From Micromonospora siamensis (GTDB lineage: Bacteria; Actinomycetota; Actinomycetes; Mycobacteriales; Micromonosporaceae), in the NCBI RefSeq assembly GCF_900090305.1, contig NZ_LT607751.1:310001-374000 (forward strand): a stretch of 64,000 nucleotides of DNA, given 5' to 3'. Below, piece after piece: positions 57,453-64,000 of this stretch (position 1 is its first letter; each line of letters begins with the position of its first letter). A model generated the notes under the pieces. It was not told where the DNA came from and ran no database searches. It worked only from the letters and a program-made list of their open reading frames with translations. The translations under genes and the position numbers were made by a program.

Positions 57453-58933
57453 CACCTCCTCCGGTCGGGTGGGGTGGAGGCGGGCAGCGACGGGCAGGGC
57501 TGACCGCCGGGGGCCTGCCGGTGCGGCCGGTGCACCAGCACGGCGGCCAGCACCGCCCCGGCCAGCAGCGCCCCCGCGCACCAGGCCAGCGCCCCCCGGT
57601 ACGCGTGGGTCAGGTCGGCCTTCTGCTCGTACCCGGTGCCGGAGAGGCCGACCAGCAGCGGCAGCGCGGCCACCGCGAGCAGGCCACCGGCCCGGGACGC
57701 GGCGTTGTTGAAGCCGCTCGCCACCCCGGCGAACCGGTCCGCCACGGCGGCCAGCACGGAGGCGGTCAGCGGCGCCACCACCAGGGTCAGTCCGGCGCCG
57801 AAGAGCACCACCCCGGGCAGCACGTCGGTCCAGTAGGAGGCGCCCGGCCCGACCGCGCGGAGCAGGAGCAGCCCGGCCGCGGCGACCACCGGGCCGACGG
57901 TGAGCGGCAGCCGGGGACCGATCCGGGCGGAGAGCGCGCCGGCCCGGGCCGACCCGAGCAGCAACAGCACCGTCATCGGGACGGTGGCCAGGCCGGTGCG
58001 CAACGCCGACCAGCCCAGCACGTTCTGGAGGTAGACGGCGAGGAAGAAGGTGAAGCCGCCGAGCGCGGCGTACACCACCACGGTGAAGACGTTCAACACC
58101 GAGAAGAGCCGGCTGGAGAAGATGGTGGTGGGCAGCATCGCGGCCTCGCCGCGCCGCCGCTCCAGCCACACGAAGGCCGCCGCGGCGGCCACGCCGACCA
58201 GCACCGCCGCCAGCACCGCCGGCGAGCGCGGGCCGCGGGCCGGGGCGTCGATCAGCGCGTACGTGATGCCGCCGAGGCCCAGCGCGCCGAGCAGCGCACC
58301 GGCGACGTCGAACTTGCGCCGCCCGGCCCGGGAGGCGTCCTCGTCCCGGCTCTCCGGGACCCAGCGCAGGGCCGCGAGCACCACCGCCACGGCCAGCGGC
58401 AGGTTGATGAAGAAGATCCACCGCCAGGAGAGGGTGTCGATCAGCCAGCCGCCGAGCAGCGGGCCGAGCGCGGTGGACACCCCGGACAGTCCGGACCAGG
58501 TGCCGATGGCCCTGGCCCGGTCGTCGGGGTGGAAGCTGGCCTGGAGCACCGAGAGCGAGCCGGGGGTGAGCAGCGCGCCGCCGGCGCCCTGGAGGACCCG
58601 GGCGGCGATCAGCTGGCCGGTGTCCTGGGCCAGCCCGCACAGCAGTGACGCGGCCGCGAACCAGACCACCCCGAGCAGGAAGATCCGGCGCCGGCCAAAC
58701 CGGTCCCCCAGCGCCCCGCCGAGCAGCACGAACGCCGCCAACATCAGCAGGTAGCCGTTGACGGTCCATTGCAGACCGGCCACGGTGGCGCCCAGCTCGG
58801 CGCCGAGCCGGGGCAGGGCCACGTTGACGACGGTGCTGTCCAGAAAGACCATGCCGGAGGCGAGGATCGCGGCGAGCAGGGTGCCCCGCCCGGCGGCGGA
58901 TCCGGTGCGCAGCGCGGGAGCGGGTGCCGTCAT
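57452..58933 (-). CDS. MFS transporter, DHA2 (EmrB/QacA) type, 14 TM
   Basis: 493 residues. LASGMVFLDSTVVNVALPRLGAEL is the DHA2 helix 1 motif, LGGALGDRFGRRRIFLLGV the loop 2-3 motif, and ARVLQGAGGALLTPGSLSVL the motif C region. A 14-helix drug:proton antiporter. ATG at 58933 has GGGGGAG 9 bases upstream. Position alone does not suggest a substrate. Convergent with leuA. Confidence 0.85.
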   Translation of the reverse strand: MTAPAPALRTGSAAGRGTLLAAILASGMVFLDSTVVNVALPRLGAELGATVAGLQWTVNGYLLMLAAFVLLGGALGDRFGRRRIFLLGVVWFAAASLLCGLAQDTGQLIAARVLQGAGGALLTPGSLSVLQASFHPDDRARAIGTWSGLSGVSTALGPLLGGWLIDTLSWRWIFFINLPLAVAVVLAALRWVPESRDEDASRAGRRKFDVAGALLGALGLGGITYALIDAPARGPRSPAVLAAVLVGVAAAAAFVWLERRRGEAAMLPTTIFSSRLFSVLNVFTVVVYAALGGFTFFLAVYLQNVLGWSALRTGLATVPMTVLLLLGSARAGALSARIGPRLPLTVGPVVAAAGLLLLRAVGPGASYWTDVLPGVVLFGAGLTLVVAPLTASVLAAVADRFAGVASGFNNAASRAGGLLAVAALPLLVGLSGTGYEQKADLTHAYRGALAWCAGALLAGAVLAAVLVHRPHRQAPGGQPCPSLPASTPPDRRR

Positions 58934-59040
58934 TCGTCCAATCTCCCCCGTACCGCGTCCTTCCCGCCAGGAATCGCCGAAAGCACCGCTGGGTACTGTG
59001 CGGACTCGCGGCAACCGAGCAAGCTGGAGAGGTGTCGACT

Positions 59041-59676
59041 GTGCGTAGCAGATCAGGAGCCGGAGCGGCCGCGTTGGCCGTGACGCTCGCGTTCGGCGTG
59101 GCGGGGTGCGTCCCGGTCGAGGTCGACCAGCCGGAGGCGACCCCGACGGTGAACGGCAACGTCCGGACCCAGCTCGACCAGCTGACCGTGGCCAAGGAAA
59201 CGACGATGCGCGGCTACAGCCGGGACCGCTTCCCGCACTGGCGGGACACCGGCACCAACTGCGACGTCCGGGACAGCGTCCTCAAGCGCGACGGAAAGAA
59301 CATCAAGCTCTCCGGCTGCAACGTGGTGGGTGGCCGCTGGGAGAGCGTGTACGACGGCAAGGTGCTCACCGACCCGATCGAGGTGGACATCGACCACACG
59401 GTCCCGCTGGCCGAGGCGTGGCGTACCGGCGCCGCCGAGTGGGACGACGCGAAGCGCGGCAACTTCGCCAACGACCTGACCCGGCCGCAGCTCATCGCGG
59501 TTTCCCGGACGTCCAACCGGGCAAAGGGTGACCAGGATCCCGCCCAGTGGAAGCCGCCGAGCCGCTCGTACTGGTGCACGTACGCGGAGCGCTGGGTGAC
59601 CGTCAAGCACTACTGGCGGCTGACGGTGACCAGCACCGAGAAGTCCGCCCTGGCCGACATGTTGGAGGAATGCTGA
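59041..59676 (+). CDS. Secreted HNH endonuclease-like lipoprotein
   Basis: 211 residues; GTG with GGAGAGG upstream. The signal ends in FGVAGC (lipobox Cys near residue 21). The nuclease part has VDIDHTVPLAEAW (His-Asp of the HNH/DUF1524 fold), NDLTRPQLIAVSRTSNRAKGDQDPAQWKPP and a C-terminal YWCTYAERWVTVKHYWRLTV. All three expected HNH positions are present. It would act outside the membrane, on extracellular DNA or possibly phage DNA. It overlaps the next start by one base. Confidence 0.83.
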   Translation: MRSRSGAGAAALAVTLAFGVAGCVPVEVDQPEATPTVNGNVRTQLDQLTVAKETTMRGYSRDRFPHWRDTGTNCDVRDSVLKRDGKNIKLSGCNVVGGRWESVYDGKVLTDPIEVDIDHTVPLAEAWRTGAAEWDDAKRGNFANDLTRPQLIAVSRTSNRAKGDQDPAQWKPPSRSYWCTYAERWVTVKHYWRLTVTSTEKSALADMLEEC

Positions 59677-60107
59677 TGGGCGAGCAGGCCGTGACCGGCG
59701 CCGAGGACGTACCCGCCCCGGAGCGGACACCGGACGCCACCGGGGACGACGCCGCGGCGGCCACCGGCAGCGGGGACGCCGCCGCCGCGCGGGCGGCCAC
59801 CGAGGCGCCACCCGCCCCGCCCGCCGGTGAGCCGGTGGCGAAGGAGGCCGGGGGCACCCCGCAGAACCGCACCACCGACGTGACCGCCGGCCCGGGCGGG
59901 GTGATGACCGACGAGGTGGGCGTGGTCACCGGTGAGCTGACCCTGCGCACCGAGTACGTTGACGGCAAGGTGACCCTGCGGGTGCAGTACAAGGACGCCG
60001 ACGAGTGGTACGCGGTCACCGGCGGCACGGCGCCGCTGGCCGACCCGGCCGGGTTGGACGCGGTCCACGCCATCGCCGTGGCCCTGCTGAACCGCCCGGA
60101 GGGCTGA
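59676..60107 (+). CDS. Acidic protein coupled to the HNH lipoprotein gene
   Basis: 143 residues; ATG shares the A of the upstream TGA (TGATG) and has GGAGGAA upstream. The first 75 residues are a disordered Ala/Pro/Glu stretch. The C-terminal domain (VVTGELTLRTEYVDGKVTLRVQYKDADEWYAVTGG, then DPAGLDAVHAIAVALLNRPEG) is a small beta-alpha fold seen in other actinomycetes. It has no signal peptide. Close coupling suggests a function joined to the nuclease, such as inhibition, but no inhibitor family is recognisable. Confidence 0.68.
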   Translation: MGEQAVTGAEDVPAPERTPDATGDDAAAATGSGDAAAARAATEAPPAPPAGEPVAKEAGGTPQNRTTDVTAGPGGVMTDEVGVVTGELTLRTEYVDGKVTLRVQYKDADEWYAVTGGTAPLADPAGLDAVHAIAVALLNRPEG

Positions 60108-60114
60108 GGCGGAA

Positions 60115-60154
60115 CGGACGCGGCCCCGCCCGGGATCGGGTGGGGCCGCGTCCG
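60115..60154. terminator. Bidirectional terminator
   Basis: Perfect 13-bp arms (CGGACGCGGCCCC and complement) around 14 bases, between convergent transcription units. Confidence 0.78.
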
Positions 60155-60168
60155 GCTGTTCCGGGCTG

Positions 60169-61272
60169 TCAGACGTACGAGCCGGGCTCGCTCGGGGCGG
60201 AGACCACGCCCGGGTCCTCGCCCTCGCCCGCCGGGCGGCTGAGCTGGACGGCGACCTTGTGCGGGCGCAGCTCGCCGCTGGCGATCTGTTCGGCGAAGTG
60301 GCAGGCCACCCGGCTGGCGCCGATCTCGCGCAGCACAGGCCGCTCGTCGGCGCAGCGGGTCGGCTGCGCCCACGGGCAGCGGGTGTGGAACCGGCAGCCC
60401 GACGGCGGGTTGGCCGGCGAGGGCAGGTCACCGGCGAGCAGGATCCGCTCCCGGCGGTCCTCCACGTCCGGGTCCGGCACCGGCACCGCCGACATCAGCG
60501 CCCGGGTGTACGGGTGCAGCGGTTCGGTGTAGAGCCGGTCACTGGGCGCCTCCTCGACCAGCGCGCCGAGGTACATCACCCCGACGGTGTCGGAGATGTG
60601 CCGGACCACGGCCAGGTCGTGGGCGATCACCAGGTAGGTCAGGCCGAGGTTGTCCTGGAGTTCGTCCAGCAGGTTGACCACCTGGGCCTGGATGGAGACG
60701 TCCAGGGCGGAGACCGGCTCGTCGGCGACGATCAGCTCCGGTCCGAGCACCAGGGCCCGGGCGATGCCGATCCGCTGCCGCTGGCCGCCGGAGAACTCGT
60801 GCGGGTAGCGGGAGAGCGCCCAGCGGGGCAGCCCGACCTTGTCCAGCGTCTCGCCGATGAGCTTCCGCCGCTCGTCCCGGCTGCCACCGATGCCGTGGGT
60901 CTGGAGCCCCTCGGTGAGGATCGACTCGACGTTCTGCCGGGGGTCCAGGCTGGACATCGGGTCCTGGAAGATCATCTGCATCCGGCGGCGCATCGACCGC
61001 AGCTTGCCGGCGGGCAGCTTGCCCAGCTCCACCCCGTCGAAGACGACCTCGCCGCCGGTGGGCGGGTTGAGCTGGAGCAGCGCCCGGCCCAGCGTGGACT
61101 TGCCGCAGCCGGACTCGCCGACCAGCCCGTACGTCTTCCCGCGCGGGATCCGCAGGTCGACCCCGTCGACGGCCTTGACGTGCCCGATCGTCCGGTCGAA
61201 GATCACCCCCCGCTTGATCGGGAAGTGCACCTTCAGGTCGCGTACCTCGACGAGGATGTCGTCGTCGGTCAT
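60169..61272 (-). CDS. oppF: Peptide ABC transporter ATP-binding protein (OppF/DppF)
   Basis: 367 residues. Walker [10 protein letters not shown], signature FSGGQRQR, Walker [13 protein letters not shown] and the H-loop [10 protein letters not shown] are complete. The C-terminal Opp-family region has Cys in [15 protein letters not shown], a potential metal or Fe-S site. It powers import of oligopeptides together with OppD. ATG overlaps the oppD stop by 4 bases. Confidence 0.9.
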   Translation of the reverse strand: MTDDDILVEVRDLKVHFPIKRGVIFDRTIGHVKAVDGVDLRIPRGKTYGLVGESGCGKSTLGRALLQLNPPTGGEVVFDGVELGKLPAGKLRSMRRRMQMIFQDPMSSLDPRQNVESILTEGLQTHGIGGSRDERRKLIGETLDKVGLPRWALSRYPHEFSGGQRQRIGIARALVLGPELIVADEPVSALDVSIQAQVVNLLDELQDNLGLTYLVIAHDLAVVRHISDTVGVMYLGALVEEAPSDRLYTEPLHPYTRALMSAVPVPDPDVEDRRERILLAGDLPSPANPPSGCRFHTRCPWAQPTRCADERPVLREIGASRVACHFAEQIASGELRPHKVAVQLSRPAGEGEDPGVVSAPSEPGSYV

Positions 61273-62411
61273 GATTCCTCCTCGCGCGGGGCGCCGGCGA
61301 AGCCCGGCACGGTCGGCGGGTCGTTCGGGACGGCCTGCGCCGGCACGGCACCGGGCTGGGCCGCCGTCGGCACCGCGTCCCCGCCGGTCGCCGGGGCGTC
61401 CCGGTAGAGCGCCTGCGCCTCGTCCGGGGTCACCCCGGGCACCGGCGCCGGGTTGACGCACCGGTAGCTGCGGCCGTCGTGGGCGAGCACCAGCTCCGGC
61501 GGCCCGTCCACGCACTCGTCCACCCGGCGGTCGCAGCGCGGCGCGAAGGCGCAGCCCTCCGCCCAGGGCAGCACGTCGCGTACCGAGCCGGGGATCGGGT
61601 TGAGCCGCTCGCCGCGCCCGGCGTCCAGGCGCGGCACCGACCCGAGCAACCCCACCGTGTACGGGTGGCGCGGCTCGCGGAACAGCGGGCGGCGGCGGGC
61701 GGTCTCCACCACCTTGCCGGCGTAGAGCACGTTGATGGTCTCGCACATGCCGGCCACCACACCGAGATCGTGGGTGATCATCACCAGCGCGGTGCCGGAG
61801 TCGCGGACCAGCTCCTTGAGCAGCTCCAGGATCTGGGCCTGGATGGTGACGTCCAGCGCGGTGGTCGGCTCGTCGGCGATCAGCAGGCGGGGCTGGCAGG
61901 CCACCGCCATGGCGATCAGGGCCCGCTGTCGCATCCCGCCGGAGAGCTGGTGCGGGTATTCCTTCAACCGGCGGCGCGGGTCGGGGATGCCGACCCGGTC
62001 GAGCAGGGCCGCCGCCTCCTTCTCCGCCGCCGCGCCCTTCATCCCCCGGTGCCGGGTGAGCACCTCGGTCACCTGCAACCCGATCGGGATCACCGGGTTC
62101 AGCGAGGAGAGCGGGTCCTGGAAGATCATCGCGACGTCCCGGCCCCGGATGTCGCGCCGGGACCGGTCGTCGAGCTGGAGCAGGTCGGTGCCGTCGAAGA
62201 CCGCCTTGCCGCCGACCTTGAGGCCGGGCTGCTTGGGCAGCAGACCCATGATGGCCAGCGAGGTGACGCTCTTGCCGCAGCCGGACTCGCCGACCAGGCC
62301 GACCACCTCGCCGGCGTCGACCGAGAAGGAGACCCCGTCGACGGCGTTGACCGTACGCTGACCGCGCCGGGCGAACGTGACGGAGAGGTCGTCCACTTCG
62401 AGCAGTGCCAT
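61269..62411 (-). CDS. oppD: Peptide ABC transporter ATP-binding protein (OppD/DppD)
   Basis: 380 residues. Walker [10 protein letters not shown], signature LSGGMRQR, Walker [13 protein letters not shown] and ITHDLGVV are all visible. A C-terminal [14 protein letters not shown] motif mirrors OppF. The tail after residue 310 is Pro/Ala-rich and poorly conserved. It follows oppC after a 66-base gap holding the mini-repeat at 62423-62461. Confidence 0.9.
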   Translation of the reverse strand: MALLEVDDLSVTFARRGQRTVNAVDGVSFSVDAGEVVGLVGESGCGKSVTSLAIMGLLPKQPGLKVGGKAVFDGTDLLQLDDRSRRDIRGRDVAMIFQDPLSSLNPVIPIGLQVTEVLTRHRGMKGAAAEKEAAALLDRVGIPDPRRRLKEYPHQLSGGMRQRALIAMAVACQPRLLIADEPTTALDVTIQAQILELLKELVRDSGTALVMITHDLGVVAGMCETINVLYAGKVVETARRRPLFREPRHPYTVGLLGSVPRLDAGRGERLNPIPGSVRDVLPWAEGCAFAPRCDRRVDECVDGPPELVLAHDGRSYRCVNPAPVPGVTPDEAQALYRDAPATGGDAVPTAAQPGAVPAQAVPNDPPTVPGFAGAPREEES

Positions 62412-62422
62412 TACCGGTCCTC

Positions 62423-62461
62423 CGTTCGCGACTGCGGGGCTCGCAAGCTCACTCCTCGCGC
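62423..62461. repeat. Intergenic mini-repeat, copy B (inverted)
   Basis: Reverse complement of 39 bases shares GCGCGAGGA and CCCGCAGTCGCGAACG with copy A at 6711-6752. Like copy A it lies inside an operon, in a gap directly upstream of a start codon. Confidence 0.6.
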
Positions 62462-62477
62462 TTCACACATGAGAGAC

Positions 62478-63434
62478 CTACTTCCGCAGCTTCGGGTCGA
62501 GGGCCTCGCGCATCGCCTCACCGAGGAGGGTGAAGCCGAGCGCGGTGACGATGATCGCGAGGGCGGGCAGGACCGCCAGCCGGGGCGCCGAGTCGAGGTA
62601 CGACTGTGCGTCCGCGAGCATCACGCCCCACTCCGGGATGGAGGCGTCGTTGTTGCCGAGGCCGAGGAAGGAGAGCGCCGCCGCCTCGATGATCGCGGTG
62701 GCCAGGGTGAGCGTCGCCTGGACGATGACCGGGGCGAGCGAGTTCGGCACCACGTGGGTCAGCGCGATCTTCGGCTTCTTCACGCCGAGCGAGGTGGCCG
62801 CCAGGACGTAGTCGCTGTTCGACTGGGCGATCATCGAGCCGCGCAGCAGCCGGGCGAAGACCGGCACGGAGACCACACCGACGGCGATCATGACGGTGGT
62901 CAGGCCGGCGCCGAGCAGCGCCGCGATGCTGATGGCGAGCAGCAGGCTCGGCATGGCCAGCAGCATGTCGATGAAGCGCATGAGCACGTTGTCGACCGCC
63001 CGGCCCCACCGGCCGCCCAGGCCGGCGGCTGCGCCGGCGATGCCGCCGATCAGCGAGCCGACGGCGAGGCCGATCAGGGTGGACACCACGCCGACCAGCA
63101 GGGTCTGCCGGGCGCCCACGACCATCCGGCTGAACTCGTCCCGGCCGAGCTGGTCGGTGCCGAACCAGTTCTCCGCCCGCGGTCCGGGGAAGTCGCCGAG
63201 GCGGACCTCGCCCTTCCAGAGCTGCGCCTCCGGCGGGTGCGGGACGAGGAACGGCCCGATCACCGCCACCAGGACGAACAGGGTGAGGATGACCGCCCCC
63301 ACGATGGCGGCCGGGTTGCGGCGCAGCCGGCGGAACGCCTCCTTCCAGAGGCTCACCCCCTGCTCGTCTTCCCGGGCGGCCAGCTCGGCGAGCCGGTCCA
63401 GCTTCTCGCGCTTCTTGCCAGCGGTGACGGTCAT
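62478..63434 (-). CDS. oppC: Peptide ABC transporter permease (OppC/DppC)
   Basis: 318 residues; ATG with GAGGGTG upstream. An N-terminal cytosolic stretch precedes the first helix (PAAIVGAVILTLFVLVAVIGPFL). HWFGTDQLGRDEFSRMVVGARQTL is replaced here by NWFGTDQLGRDEFSRM, the OppC-type signature, and the EAA loop is EAAALSFLGLGNNDASIPEWG. It forms the channel with OppB. ATG overlaps the oppB stop. Confidence 0.9.
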   Translation of the reverse strand: MTVTAGKKREKLDRLAELAAREDEQGVSLWKEAFRRLRRNPAAIVGAVILTLFVLVAVIGPFLVPHPPEAQLWKGEVRLGDFPGPRAENWFGTDQLGRDEFSRMVVGARQTLLVGVVSTLIGLAVGSLIGGIAGAAAGLGGRWGRAVDNVLMRFIDMLLAMPSLLLAISIAALLGAGLTTVMIAVGVVSVPVFARLLRGSMIAQSNSDYVLAATSLGVKKPKIALTHVVPNSLAPVIVQATLTLATAIIEAAALSFLGLGNNDASIPEWGVMLADAQSYLDSAPRLAVLPALAIIVTALGFTLLGEAMREALDPKLRK

Positions 63435-64000
63435 CGCACCCTCACCCTCGGGTCGATCACGCTGTAGGAGAGGTCCACGATGAGGTTCACCAGCACGTAC
63501 ACCACCGCGATGATCAGGATGAAGCCCATCAGCACCGGATAGTCGCGCTGGCTGATCGCTTCGTAGATGAAGGCGCCGATGCCGCCGTACGCGAAGACGG
63601 TCTCGGTCAGCACGGCGCCGGAGAGCAGGCCGCCGGTGAGCAGGCCGATCGAGGTGACCACCGGCAGCATCGAGTTGCGCAGCACGTGCCGGCCCCGGAC
63701 CGTACGCTCGGTCAGGCCCTTGGCCTCGGCGGTGCGGACGAAGTCCTCGTTGAGCACCTCCAGCACGCTCGCCCGGGTGATCCGGACGATGATCGCCAGC
63801 GGGATGCTGGCCAGCGCGACGGCCGGCAGCACCAGGTGCCAGAGGGCGTCCGCGGCGGCGTCCCACTCGCGGGTCATCACGCCGTCGAGGACGAAGAAGT
63901 TGGTGACCCGGGTCGCCCCGATGGTCGGGTCCTGCCGGCCGCTGGACGGGAACCAGCCGAGGTTCTCGGCGAAGATCGCCTTGAGCACGTACGCCAGGAA
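63431..64000 (-). CDS. oppB: Peptide ABC transporter permease (OppB/DppB), 5' end outside window
   Basis: Partial: the last 190 or so residues of an OppB-type permease, with the EAA-like loop DFVRTAEAKGLTERTVRGRHVLRNSMLPVVT, and terminal helices. The frame is open at base 64000. The solute-binding gene oppA is expected beyond the window. Confidence 0.88.
   Translation of the reverse strand, partial: FLAYVLKAIFAENLGWFPSSGRQDPTIGATRVTNFFVLDGVMTREWDAAADALWHLVLPAVALASIPLAIIVRITRASVLEVLNEDFVRTAEAKGLTERTVRGRHVLRNSMLPVVTSIGLLTGGLLSGAVLTETVFAYGGIGAFIYEAISQRDYPVLMGFILIIAVVYVLVNLIVDLSYSVIDPRVRVR

Overview
The window is very GC-rich (third codon positions almost all G or C, many GTG starts) and reads as the chromosome of a Micromonospora-like actinomycete. 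Supporting content is a WblA/WhiB4-type protein, PASTA penicillin-binding protein, GlnH-like lipoproteins, a pSAM2-type RepSA element and a leuA leader peptide. Many genes appear leaderless: a TANNNT-like -10 box lies 6-8 bases before the GTG or ATG.

Layout. 1-546: end of an acyltransferase with an SGNH domain. 686-9983: a TetR gene and a tightly overlapped six-gene acyl-CoA operon (TIGR03084 protein, AtuA-like protein, two acyl-CoA dehydrogenases, both subunits of a biotin-dependent acyl-CoA carboxylase), best read as branched-chain acyl or acyclic terpene catabolism. 10016-14712: solute-binding lipoprotein plus membrane protein, a small membrane protein, a Ser/Thr kinase and a DUF-type membrane protein. 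14932-28256: a conserved actinobacterial block (class III cyclase/ATPase/TPR protein, MBL hydrolase, RidA, DUF4177, two ArsA-like ATPases, WblA, a bifunctional PBP, YqeY, metallophosphoesterase) matching the order I recall for M. tuberculosis Rv3676-Rv3683, with the cyclase where crp would stand.

28323-36946: tRNA-Pro(CGG) carrying an 8.5-kb integrated element bounded by 44-bp direct repeats. It encodes a tyrosine integrase, Xis, a RepSA-type HUH replication initiator, small DNA-binding proteins, an HTH-TPR regulator, a GNAT acetyltransferase and an orphan cargo gene. I see no FtsK-like Tra gene, so it looks like an integrative replicon that cannot transfer itself. It carries three separate families of 18-bp palindromic operators, paired 24-bp candidate integrase arm sites and a hairpin-rich 760-bp non-coding stretch that could be an origin.

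37019-54000: mixed housekeeping and transport: NTF2-like protein, MFS exporters, cytidylyltransferase-like protein, Ca2+/H+ antiporter, secreted 5'-nucleotidase, a small secreted protein behind a sigma-B-like promoter, class III phosphodiesterase-like enzyme, GAF-GGDEF diguanylate cyclase, and the asd/ask operon that opens the aspartate pathway. 54158-60107: MFS genes, leuA with a leucine-codon leader peptide and attenuator hairpin, and a secreted HNH lipoprotein coupled to a small acidic protein. 60169-64000: oppFDCB-type peptide ABC transporter, cut by the window end.
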